Positions 1 through 8,465 of a stretch of 64,000 nt of DNA are shown here, piece after piece (positions within the stretch are counted from its first letter, which is position 1; each line of letters opens with the position of its first letter). Origin of the DNA: Paenibacillus vini. Its GTDB lineage: Bacteria > Bacillota > Bacilli > Paenibacillales > Paenibacillaceae. The position numbers and the translations under genes are program-made. The notes under the pieces are model-generated. The model was given only the letters and a program-made list of their open reading frames with translations, made no database searches and was not told the DNA's origin. The DNA lies in contig NZ_BOSL01000015.1 in NCBI RefSeq assembly GCF_018403325.1, forward strand, positions 92,710 through 156,709. Direction: 5' to 3'.

Positions 1-131
1 ATTTCAGATTCGTGTAGCTCTATTAAGAGCTTTTACACTTTCATATATATACAGAGAATTCGAATACGGAAACTAGCAGGTGCGGAATAAGTGAAAACTG
101 TGCCGGAGTCTATCATCGGCCACTTATTTTC
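1..131. other. left edge without a recognisable gene
   Basis: No open frame with a ribosome site was found on either strand in the first 131 bases, which precede the terminator of the first gene. It may be the intergenic end of a gene lying outside the window. Confidence 0.4.
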
Positions 132-182
132 AAAAAAAAAGGCTATCCCCGAAGGCCATGCTTCACACCTTTCGGGAAAGCC
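132..182 (-). terminator. intrinsic terminator of the first minus-strand gene
   Basis: Read on the minus strand, the stem AGGCTTTCCCGAAAGG pairs with CCTTCGGGGATAGCCT with one bulge, and a run of nine T follows. It lies 20 bases past the stop codon of the gene ending at 203. Confidence 0.85.
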
Positions 183-202
183 TCTTCTTCCAAATCCTAA
201 AA

Positions 203-694
203 TCAGCGCGACTGATTTTTCAGCATGGCTTGCAAGGAAGCTAGAAATGAACTTCCGTTCAAGTTAAAAGAACCTGCAAGGTTCTGAACAACTGCGCTAG
301 CTTCTTCATAAAACGGACGGATCATGGAAAGGGCCGCAGCAGGATCGACATTCGGATCCCTGATCAGGGATTGAATATGACTCAATTGTTTCATCAAGTC
401 ACTCAAGATTTGTTCATTCAAGCCGGAAGAAGGAGCAGTCCCTCCTCCGTTGGCCGTCTCGGCAAAGACGGAACGCAATTCGGATTGAGTTTCTTCATCT
501 AAATCAAGAGCTGCGATTTGTTGTTTGTACTGATCGAGGGTTTCCTGATCGGCACCGCCTTCTCGAAGTGATTCCGTGTTGGATTGCATCTCGCCCAATT
601 TGCGGAAAATTATGCCCAGCGGATGATTTTCATCCATTACCTGTCCTTGAAGCAATGTCATAATTTGCTGCAATCTGACTTCTAAATCACTCAT
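203..694 (-). CDS. hypothetical helical protein at cluster edge
   Basis: A 163-residue soluble protein of unknown function. The start at 694 was chosen over the longer frame because AGGGAGGG stands eight bases upstream of this ATG and the extra N-terminal residues have no ribosome site. The sequence is rich in Gln, Leu and Glu and looks mostly helical, with a small Gly-Thr-rich linker near residue 80 (NGGGTAP). There is no signal peptide or membrane segment. It has its own terminator and faces away from the sugar-nucleotide genes that start at 886. It lacks the I-A-x-x-E signature of the other small proteins here, so a part in the spore-surface locus is only suggested by position. Confidence 0.75.
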   Translation of the reverse strand: MSDLEVRLQQIMTLLQGQVMDENHPLGIIFRKLGEMQSNTESLREGGADQETLDQYKQQIAALDLDEETQSELRSVFAETANGGGTAPSSGLNEQILSDLMKQLSHIQSLIRDPNVDPAAALSMIRPFYEEASAVVQNLAGSFNLNGSSFLASLQAMLKNQSR

Positions 695-885
695 TGGGTA
701 TTCCCTCCCTTCTCGCTGATATATTATGCAGAAAACTCGGCCGTGATTGGATGAATACATATTTTTTGAAATTACTAATTCTATAGTTTTTTGCCAGTTT
801 CAAGTCTATCCCCCGAGCCATATGATGCCTATGAACAAATAACTAACTTCATTGATTCGAACAAAAAGGAGAGGGGGATGATGAA

Positions 886-2001
886 ATGAGGCTCGACAAT
901 CTGGGACTGGACCCGGACTTCTGGAGAGGGAAAAAGGTGTTTCTCACGGGGCATACGGGATTTAAAGGTACCTGGATTAGCCTTTGGCTCCATGCGATGG
1001 GCGCCTCGGTCACGGGTTATTCCCTGCGTCCAGCCACTCAGCCTAGCATTTATGAGATTTGCCGTATGAATGAAATTGTTTCTTCCTATATTCACGATAT
1101 TCGCGATTACAACTCATTAGCGGACGCTTTGCTAAAGACAGAACCCGATATCGTGATCCATATGGCCGCCCAGCCCCTTGTCCGGGAATCCTATGCCGAA
1201 CCGGCCGCAACGTTTGAGATCAACATGATGGGCACGGTTCATTTATTGGAAGCGGTCAGGCAAGCCGTTCAAAACGGCTCTTCGATCTCGGCGGTTGTCA
1301 ATGTCACCTCCGATAAGTGTTACGACAATCAGGAGTGGACTTGGGGATACCGGGAAATCGACCCCCTCGGAGGAAGCGACCCCTACTCCGGCAGCAAAGC
1401 CGGATCGGAGATCATCACGAACAGTTACCGGAGAGCCTTCTTTAATCCTCTTGATTCCGGCGCCTTAAAGGTACCCATAGCAACGGCCAGAGCCGGCAAT
1501 GTCATCGGTGGAGGAGACTGGAGCAAAGACCGCCTGGTCCCCGACAGTATCCGCGCAATCCGAAACAAGAAACCGATTGTGATCAGATATCCTGAAGCCA
1601 TCCGGCCTTGGCAGCATGTGCTGGAGCCTTTGTACGGTTACCTGTTGCTGGCTCAAAAAATGACAGACTCCGGCGCGGCCTTGTCCCGGGGGTGGAATTT
1701 CGGACCCGATTATGAAAATGCAGTCTCCGTGCAGCGGTTGGTGAATCTGTTGTGCAAAGAATGGGGAGATGGAGCTTCCTTTATTGCGGATCCAATTACC
1801 GACCATCCCCATGAGGCTCATTACCTGAGCTTGGATAGCTCCCTGGCCAGACAAACTTTGGGCTGGAAACCTCAATGGAACCTCGATGTGACCTTGTCCC
1901 GAACCATCGAATGGTACAAAGCCTACCTGCAGAAACAGGATATGAGAGAGTTTAGCTTACGGCAGATCAACGCTTATATGGGAGGAGGGCAGACGGGATG
2001 A
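886..2001 (+). CDS. rfbG: CDP-glucose 4,6-dehydratase
   Basis: Extended short-chain dehydrogenase that would turn CDP-glucose into CDP-4-keto-6-deoxyglucose in the cytoplasm. The NAD-binding TGHTGFKG motif is at residues 21-28, the AAQPLVR segment typical of this family is near 93, and the catalytic Tyr-Lys pair is in DPYSGSKAG near 165. Length (371) is normal for RfbG. GAGGGGG lies eight bases before the ATG. It is the first gene of a tight plus-strand operon and overlaps the epimerase gene by ATGA. The enzyme making its substrate, RfbF, is encoded at 22926-23696 on the other strand. Family assignment is firm; the final sugar is inferred. Confidence 0.93.
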   Translation: MRLDNLGLDPDFWRGKKVFLTGHTGFKGTWISLWLHAMGASVTGYSLRPATQPSIYEICRMNEIVSSYIHDIRDYNSLADALLKTEPDIVIHMAAQPLVRESYAEPAATFEINMMGTVHLLEAVRQAVQNGSSISAVVNVTSDKCYDNQEWTWGYREIDPLGGSDPYSGSKAGSEIITNSYRRAFFNPLDSGALKVPIATARAGNVIGGGDWSKDRLVPDSIRAIRNKKPIVIRYPEAIRPWQHVLEPLYGYLLLAQKMTDSGAALSRGWNFGPDYENAVSVQRLVNLLCKEWGDGASFIADPITDHPHEAHYLSLDSSLARQTLGWKPQWNLDVTLSRTIEWYKAYLQKQDMREFSLRQINAYMGGGQTG

Positions 2002-2552
2002 TCATCACTCCGTGCAGACTGCAGGGGGCTTATGAAATAACTCTCCTTCCTAATAACGATCACCGCGGCCATTTTACGCGTATCTATGATCAACAGATAT
2101 TCAAAGATCATGGACTAGACTGGGACTGGGTACAGGAGAACCGGTCTTTTTCCCCAAAAAAAGGGACGTTACGGGGGATGCATTTGCAGCACGGGCCTTA
2201 CGCAGAAACGAAGCTCATTCGGGTATGCAGAGGGGCGATCTACGATGTATTCGTCGACCTAAGACCGGGATCCCCCACCTATGGCCACTGGGACTCCATT
2301 CTGCTGACGGAAGAAAACAACAAAATGATTTATATCGGAAAAGGTTTTGCACATGGCTTCTGCACGCTGGAAGAAGATTGCGAGATCATATACAAGGTGG
2401 ATCGTCCTTACGCCCCGCAGCATGAAGGCGGTGTTATCTGGAATGACGAAAGCCTGCGTATTACCTGGCCCATTCTAAAACCGGTCATTTCGGACAAAGA
2501 TTCACGTCTTCCTACGCTCGAAGAGTTTAGACGCCGGCAGGCGCAAAAGTAA
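1998..2552 (+). CDS. dTDP-4-dehydrorhamnose 3,5-epimerase family protein
   Basis: A 184-residue cupin-fold epimerase of the RmlC family. Conserved family segments are visible: RGMHLQ (catalytic His region, residue about 58), VFVDLRPGSPTYG (about 78), the GFAHGF loop (about 115) and YKVDRPYAPQHE (about 132). Translation is coupled to rfbG through an ATGA overlap, with GGAGGAGGG upstream. Next to a CDP-glucose dehydratase rather than rmlA/rmlB/rmlD, it more likely epimerises CDP-4-keto-6-deoxyglucose than the dTDP substrate of true RmlC. That substrate switch is an inference from context, so no gene symbol is given. Confidence 0.88.
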   Translation: MIITPCRLQGAYEITLLPNNDHRGHFTRIYDQQIFKDHGLDWDWVQENRSFSPKKGTLRGMHLQHGPYAETKLIRVCRGAIYDVFVDLRPGSPTYGHWDSILLTEENNKMIYIGKGFAHGFCTLEEDCEIIYKVDRPYAPQHEGGVIWNDESLRITWPILKPVISDKDSRLPTLEEFRRRQAQK

Positions 2553-2565
2553 AGGAGAGATTCTA

Positions 2566-3333
2566 ATGAAGCCATTAGTAAGTATTTTAATTCCGACCTA
2601 TAACCGTCCGGATTTTTTCGAACAGGCTCTGAGGAGCGCCATGGTCCAAACCTACCCGAACATTGAAGTCATTGTCAGCGACAATAGCACCAATAAGCTC
2701 ACGGAACAAGTCGTCTCACGCTACCAGGCCACACCGCGGGGATCCGTCATCCGCTATTACCATAATCCGGACAATATCGGTCCTATCGCTAACCAGCAAA
2801 GATGCCTCAATCTCGCCAAAGGGGAATTTATCAACTATCTGAACGACGATGACTTGTTCCATCCCCGAAAGATTGAAAAAATGATGTACTATTTCTTGAC
2901 GCGTCCGGACGTTGTACTCGTTACCTCCCAAAGAAGAGTTATCGATGCGAAAGGCAACCGCGTCTATGTACCGCCTCTCGGGACATTCAAACAGCTCTAC
3001 CCCCGGGATACGATCGTGGGCGGCAGAAAGTTGACAAGGCTTATGCTGTCCACTCAGACCAATTATATTGGAGAGCCTACGACAGCCCTGTTCCGGAGAC
3101 GGGCTCTTACCGAACCCTTCGGCGTTTTGGGTGGCAAACAGGTATTCTTTGCCGTGGATATGGCGTCCTGGTTCAATCTGATGACCCATGGCAATGCCGT
3201 TTATATGGTGCAGCCTCTAAGCTACCTGCGCTTCCATTCCGATCAACTATCCCAAAATGAATACGCCCTAAAAGTCGCCAAGATGGATTATAAAGTTTTT
3301 GAAAGATTCGCCCAGATGCACGGCTATAAATAA
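2566..3333 (+). CDS. family 2 glycosyltransferase
   Basis: A 255-residue GT-A glycosyltransferase. The N-terminal nucleotide-binding strand VSILIPTYNRPDFFEQAL (residues 5-22), VSDNSTN near 43, and the metal-binding YLNDDDLFHPRK near 93 are standard GT2 features. No membrane helices are seen, so it should act in the cytoplasm. AAGGAGAG precedes the ATG by eight bases and the gene follows the epimerase by 13 bases. It probably adds the sugar made by the flanking enzymes, or a core sugar; donor and acceptor cannot be read from the sequence. Confidence 0.9.
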   Translation: MKPLVSILIPTYNRPDFFEQALRSAMVQTYPNIEVIVSDNSTNKLTEQVVSRYQATPRGSVIRYYHNPDNIGPIANQQRCLNLAKGEFINYLNDDDLFHPRKIEKMMYYFLTRPDVVLVTSQRRVIDAKGNRVYVPPLGTFKQLYPRDTIVGGRKLTRLMLSTQTNYIGEPTTALFRRRALTEPFGVLGGKQVFFAVDMASWFNLMTHGNAVYMVQPLSYLRFHSDQLSQNEYALKVAKMDYKVFERFAQMHGYK

Positions 3334-3358
3334 TTAAGGATAGAAAGGATCGTTCAAC

Positions 3359-4036
3359 ATGAGTGAAATATTGCGAACCTTCAAACACCCCCCCGCAGGC
3401 GACCTTTCTTCCCACTGTATCCCGATTATTGCAAGAGGCGTCGTTCGCGGCAGGTTACGGCCGATAACGATGGATACCGTCCGCAATGAAGCCGAGATCA
3501 AGCTGATTGCCGAATGGAGGGAAGCCTCCTCCGCCTGGTTCACGACCCAGTTCCCCGCCTCTGAAGAAGGGACCCGGCAATGGATCGAACAGCAGGTACT
3601 GGGTGCGGACGACCGGATTTTATTTTTTGTGGAAGATGAGGAAGGTGCACCTGTGGGACAGGTAGGCCTACTCCATTACGATGAGATTACTAAGCAATGC
3701 GAATACGATAATCTTCTTCGCGGACGTAAGGGGAAATTCGGAAATATTATGAGTTACGCCCTGATTACGCTCGGCATTTGGTCGATCGAAGTGCTGGACG
3801 TCCAGGTCGGCTATATCCGTGTCGTTGCGGACAACTACCGGGCGATCCGCATCTATCAAAGCCTAGGAGCTGAAGAAGTAGAACGAAGCCCTCTGGTGAA
3901 ATTGGAAGAGAACGGCGTGACGCGCTGGCTTCCCGCTCCTGCGGAGGGGAACGCTGAGCCTGAGCGCGAGCTGGTCACGATGAGAATCCGGCGGGAATCG
4001 TTTTTGGAAATATTGAGGTCCAATCATGCGAAATGA
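3359..4036 (+). CDS. GNAT acetyltransferase, probable amino-sugar N-acyltransferase
   Basis: A 225-residue GNAT-fold protein. The region FFVEDEEGAPVGQVGLLHYD (about 88-107) and the C-terminal DNYRAIRIYQSLGAEEVE (about 160-177) match the GNAT core and its acetyl-CoA-binding end. About 35 extra residues precede the fold. The next gene is a PLP aminotransferase, and paired aminotransferase and GNAT genes in sugar-nucleotide operons usually make N-acetylated amino sugars (PseH-like chemistry). This supports, but does not prove, acylation of the 4-amino group of a CDP-6-deoxy sugar. Confidence 0.82.
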   Translation: MSEILRTFKHPPAGDLSSHCIPIIARGVVRGRLRPITMDTVRNEAEIKLIAEWREASSAWFTTQFPASEEGTRQWIEQQVLGADDRILFFVEDEEGAPVGQVGLLHYDEITKQCEYDNLLRGRKGKFGNIMSYALITLGIWSIEVLDVQVGYIRVVADNYRAIRIYQSLGAEEVERSPLVKLEENGVTRWLPAPAEGNAEPERELVTMRIRRESFLEILRSNHAK

Positions 4037-4050
4037 AAGGCGGGACGGAC

Positions 4051-5178
4051 ATGAAAGTCAGACTCTTTAAACCTTCCGTCGGCAAAGATGAGCTTGAGAG
4101 CATTCAGGACTCGTTCAACAGTGCATGGCTTGGGTTGGGGCCGAAGGTTACGGAATTCGAACGGCAATGGAGCGGCTACATCGGTTCGAAAGAATCGGTT
4201 GGGGTCAATTCCTGCACGGCAGCGCTCCATCTAGCATTATCCGCCTACCGGTTCCCGGAAGGTAAAAAAGTGCTGGTTCCGGCCTTGACGTTTGCCGCGA
4301 CGGCTATGGCTGTGCTGTACAATCGGCTGATCCCGGTCTTCGTCGATATCGATGAAAGGACCTTAGGAATCAGTCTCGAGGATCTGGAACGAAAGGTTGA
4401 CAAGGACTGTGTCGCCGTGATGCCCGTTCACTTCGGAGGTCATCCGGTGCCGATGGACGATCTGGTCGCATGGGCTAAATCACGTAACCTTAAAGTCATT
4501 GAAGATTGCGCCCATACGGCCGGCGGCAAGTATAAAGGCAAGGCACTGGGAACATGGGGGGACATCGGATGCTTTAGTTTTGAAGAAAAAAAATGCATGA
4601 CTACCGGAGACGGGGGCATGATCTCCTCCGACGATGTTGAACTGCTGAAGCCGCTTCGGCAGTCCCGGTGGATCGGCATCAATAAAGACACTTGGGCAAG
4701 GTATGAGGAAATCGTCTCGGGTAATCCGGACACAAACAGCTGGTATTACGAAATTTCCAATATCGGTTATAAGTATAATATGAACGACCTGATGGCTTCG
4801 ATCGGTCTCGTTCAATTGCAAAAGCTTGACGGTATGAATCTCCGCAGGGAACAAATTATAGGGAGATACCTGGAATGCCTTGAAAAACTGGACTATATTC
4901 AACCTGCGATGCCTTATCATTTGCAGTCTTCTTCTTATTGGGCATTTATCGTGAGGGTGCAAAACAGAGAAAAATTCATCGCTCATATGCAGGAACACAG
5001 CGTAGCCATCGGTGTTCATTATATGCCGCTTCCTATGCAGCCGTTGTTCCTACAATACGCTTCAGCGACTCCAAATGCTTCCTCTATATGGGGAGAATTA
5101 GTCACCCTGCCGTTATACCCCGATTTAACGGATAAAGAAATGGAGTATGTTCAGACAATCATTACTTCTTATCAATGA
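4051..5178 (+). CDS. DegT/DnrJ/EryC1 sugar aminotransferase
   Basis: PLP-dependent sugar-nucleotide aminotransferase of 375 residues. Motifs: GVNSCTAALHLAL (PLP phosphate region), EDCAHTAGGKY (Asp contacting the PLP nitrogen), and FSFEEKKCMTTGDGG, in which the Lys is the Schiff-base residue. Having Lys here makes it an aminotransferase rather than an RfbH-type 3-dehydratase, where this residue is His. The ATG at 4051 is preferred over one at 4033 because AAAGGCGGG lies just upstream. It ends the operon and is followed by a strong terminator. The likely job is to put an amino group on the keto sugar made by the first two genes. Confidence 0.9.
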   Translation: MKVRLFKPSVGKDELESIQDSFNSAWLGLGPKVTEFERQWSGYIGSKESVGVNSCTAALHLALSAYRFPEGKKVLVPALTFAATAMAVLYNRLIPVFVDIDERTLGISLEDLERKVDKDCVAVMPVHFGGHPVPMDDLVAWAKSRNLKVIEDCAHTAGGKYKGKALGTWGDIGCFSFEEKKCMTTGDGGMISSDDVELLKPLRQSRWIGINKDTWARYEEIVSGNPDTNSWYYEISNIGYKYNMNDLMASIGLVQLQKLDGMNLRREQIIGRYLECLEKLDYIQPAMPYHLQSSSYWAFIVRVQNREKFIAHMQEHSVAIGVHYMPLPMQPLFLQYASATPNASSIWGELVTLPLYPDLTDKEMEYVQTIITSYQ

Positions 5179-5183
5179 TGAAA

Positions 5184-5228
5184 AAGTCCAGAAAAGGGCT
5201 GACCAATCCCTTTTCTGGACTTAAATAA
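5184..5228 (+). terminator. intrinsic terminator of the CDP-sugar operon
   Basis: Perfect inverted repeat AAGTCCAGAAAAGGG / CCCTTTTCTGGACTT with a nine-base loop, followed by TTAAATAAAA. It starts six bases after the stop codon at 5178. Confidence 0.88.
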
Positions 5229-5302
5229 AATATAGGCAACTGTCACATACAAATATCAAACTACATATGATTATATAAATCAGGAACTGGAGGTCAACCT
5301 TG

Positions 5303-5617
5303 ATGAGCATGCCAACCATACCGGAGGAGAATTTCAGACCGACGTTTAGCGAAGCGGTCATTGATTTATTCGAATCCATTGCATTGGAAGAAATAGCGTT
5401 ATCGCATTTGATAAATGCGGAAGCCGAAAAAGTACAGGCTTTTGTCGGAAAAAGATTGGATTTTCCCACAAGACCCACAAATGGACAAATTGTAAAATTG
5501 AATCAGTCGGTTACCAAATTAATGGATACCATTGTAATGAAAGAATGGCTCTTATTAAAAAAACTTGAAAACGTGATGGAATTATCTGAAGAAATTGAAC
5601 ACGAATTCGAGGAATAA
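5303..5617 (+). CDS. small helical protein, I-A-x-x-E signature (copy 1)
   Basis: A 104-residue acidic helical protein with no signal peptide. Residues 22-44 carry ESIALEEIALSHLINAEAEK, closely matching the genes ending at 6220 and 9711. A second conserved stretch (VKLNQSVTKLMDTIVMKEWLLLKKLENVM) also aligns with both. GGAGGT lies eight bases before the ATG at 5303; a TTG at 5300 is also in frame. I recall this family in spore-forming Firmicutes, sometimes fused to collagen-like surface proteins, but cannot confirm that here. It is followed three bases later by another small protein gene. It may be a spore-surface structural protein or an acceptor for the nearby glycosyltransferases. Confidence 0.8.
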   Translation: MSMPTIPEENFRPTFSEAVIDLFESIALEEIALSHLINAEAEKVQAFVGKRLDFPTRPTNGQIVKLNQSVTKLMDTIVMKEWLLLKKLENVMELSEEIEHEFEE

Positions 5618-5620
5618 GTC

Positions 5621-6193
5621 ATGTCTAGAACTATGGACAGTCCTCACCAAATCCAAGATATTTGCTTAAGAGGGTTAGAAGCCATTTCTCAAACGGAAAT
5701 TGCAATCGATCGGTTATTGAGGTCCTTATGTTTACAATACATGGCTTTCAACAATACTCATGTGAATATTTGTTCGGATGAAAAATTGAAAGACTATACC
5801 AAATGTTATCTGGCAAGGATCGTTAAATCCATCTTAAGAGTCCAGAATATTCTTGTGAGGAAATCATATGTATATTACAGGGAATTGATAGATAGAGACG
5901 TTAAAGAGAAAGTAATAATGAATCACCAAGCGATTTCTGAATCCTTGTCTCGAGACATATTTGCCAAAGCGCTGATAACTCCTCCTTGCAGACAAGAACA
6001 TTGGCACAGACTTTATATTTTACTTCGGAGAGCCACAAACTACCAAGCCAGGAAAATATCATTACTCACTTCCATATCAAGCATCCAATCCCATTCCCCG
6101 GCACCGCCTTACTTTGCTGATCAGACGGTTACGAATGTGCCCGCACTGCAAAGTTTGGAATACTTAATGAATCAGCAAAAAACAGCAGAATAA
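5621..6193 (+). CDS. hypothetical helical protein with Cys residues
   Basis: A 190-residue protein starting three bases after the previous stop, with GAGG upstream, so surely co-transcribed. The N-terminal region (GLEAISQTEIAIDRLLRSLC) has the same helix pattern as the I-A-x-x-E proteins nearby but is more diverged. The rest looks like several amphipathic helices rich in Arg, Tyr and Leu, with five scattered Cys. No signal peptide or known catalytic motif is visible. The function is unknown; a structural role together with the preceding protein is a guess from position. Confidence 0.75.
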   Translation: MSRTMDSPHQIQDICLRGLEAISQTEIAIDRLLRSLCLQYMAFNNTHVNICSDEKLKDYTKCYLARIVKSILRVQNILVRKSYVYYRELIDRDVKEKVIMNHQAISESLSRDIFAKALITPPCRQEHWHRLYILLRRATNYQARKISLLTSISSIQSHSPAPPYFADQTVTNVPALQSLEYLMNQQKTAE

Positions 6194-6210
6194 ATCTGCT
6201 GTTTTTTTTG
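6178..6210. terminator. terminator between convergent small-protein genes
   Basis: The stem AACAGCAGA / TCTGCTGTT with loop ATAAA is followed by eight T on the plus strand and preceded by A-rich sequence. It overlaps the last codons of the gene ending at 6193 and can serve the convergent gene ending at 6220. Confidence 0.85.
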
Positions 6211-6219
6211 GTTTCTTCT

Positions 6220-6561
6220 TTAGGTTCCAATAACAGGATTTCCGGGGGTTAATTGAATAAGGTCCAATACATTTTCAAATTTGAACTGCAGGAGCATTTC
6301 TTTTTTGATCACATCTTGGACCGTTCTTCTCACACTTTGATTTACAAGCAATAAGTTTGAAATTGTGATTATGTTTGGAGTCAACGTTATGTTCGTTGGC
6401 GTCAACGTCCCAACAACCAGTTGAAGTTTCTCCGCTTCCGCATTCAAAATATGAGCCAAAGCCAACTCTTCAAGAGCTATCGAAGCTAACAACAGCGGGA
6501 CTGTTTGCCCAACGGTAACGGAGATTGTAGGGACAATATTTGGGATATTTGCTTGTGACAA
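6220..6561 (-). CDS. small helical protein, I-A-x-x-E signature (copy 2)
   Basis: A 113-residue protein that starts at TTG (6561) with a GGAAAG ribosome site about ten bases upstream. The N-terminus [19 protein letters not shown] is nearly the same as in the protein at 9711-10040, and [21 protein letters not shown] is the family signature. A variable Thr-Asn-rich segment ([10 protein letters not shown]) follows, then the conserved [20 protein letters not shown] block. It is monocistronic, divergent from the DUF4214 glycosyltransferase gene. The Thr-rich segment could take O-glycans, which is speculation. Confidence 0.82.
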   Translation of the reverse strand: MSQANIPNIVPTISVTVGQTVPLLLASIALEELALAHILNAEAEKLQLVVGTLTPTNITLTPNIITISNLLLVNQSVRRTVQDVIKKEMLLQFKFENVLDLIQLTPGNPVIGT

Positions 6562-6755
6562 ATTATATCACTTTCCTTTCTTTTCTTGATATCAGCATTA
6601 TATGGGGAGAGGCTAAATCAGGAACGGCATTCGCCTTTTAATATTCGAAAATAAAAACAATCAGAATGATCAGACAGCCATGATATATGCCGTTTCCTTT
6701 CCAGTTGATTTCTATATCATAAGCATATAAGTCTATAAGGAGGTCACCGGGAAAA

Positions 6756-8450
6756 TTGCTGTCACAGAGAAAGGATCTCAGAATAATTCATATATTGTAT
6801 GATCTTATTCATAAAGAAAGCGATGAATTTGTCAGAGGGGCATTCATGCAATTGTTAGGAAGAGAACCGGATGAAACGGGAAATAACTTCTATGTTGAAC
6901 AACTTTCCAGGGGAACTCCGAAGATTTCAATAATTGCGGAGCTCATTCAAAGCAGAGAGGCCAGAGTGAAATATCGAATTCTCCCTTCCGATCCGATATC
7001 AAATCCAGTCCCCAACATTCAATGGATCATCACTCAATTTTCCTTCCTTAACCATCTGGAATTCATCCACGCCTTATACAATGAATTTCTCTTGCGAAAT
7101 CCAAATGCCTCGGAAGTCGATGACTGTTATGATTCCCTCAACAAAGGGATCCCACGGATATTTTTCATCATGAGCGTTCTCCTGACCGAAGAATGCCAGA
7201 GTCTTCTGGCCGCCACTAAGCCTCCTGTTGAACGACAAATTGCACATTTTCAAAATACTAAAGGAGCGGAAATACAGCATATAGGGATATTTCTTGGTTT
7301 CGGCAACGTAGAGAAGCTAGACGGAGAAGGCATCGGGCGCTTTAGTGTCAGGCTTGCAGAGGGAATTCTAGCAAAGAATGAAGAGATTATGATTCATGTC
7401 GCCACAACCGAAGATAACGCCCCAGACATCAATAATCTGTTTAACGAGCAAATGTCGATGTATCCTAATCGCTTCTTCATTCATAAATCCAATGATATCG
7501 ATTGGATCAATCAAAACATTCCGGTAGAAGCCTGGATTATTCCTTTCGTAGGCCTTGAACTAGCGTTATATTTACACAAACCGCTCATTGTATGTTTACA
7601 TGACCTGGTTCATCTGCACTTTCGGGATATGTATTACAACTTTCAACCTCACCATTGCTATCGAATAGATAGCATCATTTATAAATTCGCCAATAAAGCA
7701 TCCGCATTCGTGTTTCATTCCAATTTCACACGGGATCACGAGGGGCTGCTTTTTCTAAAGCTGCCCGTAGCAAAAACGTATGTAATCCGGTTGGCTTCCC
7801 CTGCGGAGGAGTACAGTTTATATGAGGTTCGGGAAGAAGAACCGTTCCGGAACAATTACAAACTACCGGGCAACTATATTGTTTTTCCTTCGGCAATTAG
7901 GCTCCATAAGAACCATTTACGACTAATCGAAGCCTTTTTAAAGTTCAGGCAAACTCCGGAAGGCCGATCATCCGAGCTTTGCCTGGTACTGACCGACGAT
8001 TATGCTCTTAGCCCTATCAAGTCAGAGATCGAGACTCTTCTCAATCATTGTGGAGAGGAATCCATACGAAACTCCATTGTATTTTTAGGGAAAATCCCAT
8101 CGTCAGACGTGCCTTCACTCTATAAATATGCTATAGGTACCATTGTGCCGACCCTGTTCGAAGGTAGCAGTCCCTTCCCCGTCTTCGAGTCACTCCTGAT
8201 GGACACCCCGGTCGCGCTGAGTCGGATCGAGGTGGCAAAAGAGGTTATTCAGGATATGGATGCGTTTATTACATTTGATCCCTATTCTGTGGATGAAATG
8301 GTTACTTCGATTCATGAGCTTTGGAAACACAATCAGACTTGGGTAGGAAAGCAAAAACATGCCATCAGCACTGCTCTCCAGAGAACTTGGTCGAATGTAG
8401 CCGAAGAATACTGTGAAGTCATCAAATCCATGTTAGCCTACAAAAACTGA
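6756..8450 (+). CDS. DUF4214-GT4 fusion glycosyltransferase
   Basis: A 564-residue protein. The start is TTG at 6756 with a perfect AAGGAGGT eleven bases upstream; no ATG candidate has an equivalent site. Residues about 24-75 (VRGAFMQLLGREPDETGNN) and 105-150 (YNEFLLRNPNASEVDDC) look like two DUF4214 units, a helical module often linked to surface or glycan proteins. The rest is a GT-B glycosyltransferase with a C-terminal donor site: FPSAIRLHKNHLRLIEAF, then LFEGSSPFPVFESLLMDTPV carrying the paired Glu residues of family 4. It probably forms a transcription unit with the GT4 at 8466. No export signal is seen, so it should act in the cytoplasm. Confidence 0.87.
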   Translation: MLSQRKDLRIIHILYDLIHKESDEFVRGAFMQLLGREPDETGNNFYVEQLSRGTPKISIIAELIQSREARVKYRILPSDPISNPVPNIQWIITQFSFLNHLEFIHALYNEFLLRNPNASEVDDCYDSLNKGIPRIFFIMSVLLTEECQSLLAATKPPVERQIAHFQNTKGAEIQHIGIFLGFGNVEKLDGEGIGRFSVRLAEGILAKNEEIMIHVATTEDNAPDINNLFNEQMSMYPNRFFIHKSNDIDWINQNIPVEAWIIPFVGLELALYLHKPLIVCLHDLVHLHFRDMYYNFQPHHCYRIDSIIYKFANKASAFVFHSNFTRDHEGLLFLKLPVAKTYVIRLASPAEEYSLYEVREEEPFRNNYKLPGNYIVFPSAIRLHKNHLRLIEAFLKFRQTPEGRSSELCLVLTDDYALSPIKSEIETLLNHCGEESIRNSIVFLGKIPSSDVPSLYKYAIGTIVPTLFEGSSPFPVFESLLMDTPVALSRIEVAKEVIQDMDAFITFDPYSVDEMVTSIHELWKHNQTWVGKQKHAISTALQRTWSNVAEEYCEVIKSMLAYKN

Positions 8451-8465
8451 AGGGAGTCCTAGCTC

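Noticed and set aside
825-833. SigK -10 element CATATGATG before rfbG
   Set aside because: It deviates from CATAnnnTA at the last base and lacks a -35 match; a single near hit is expected by chance.
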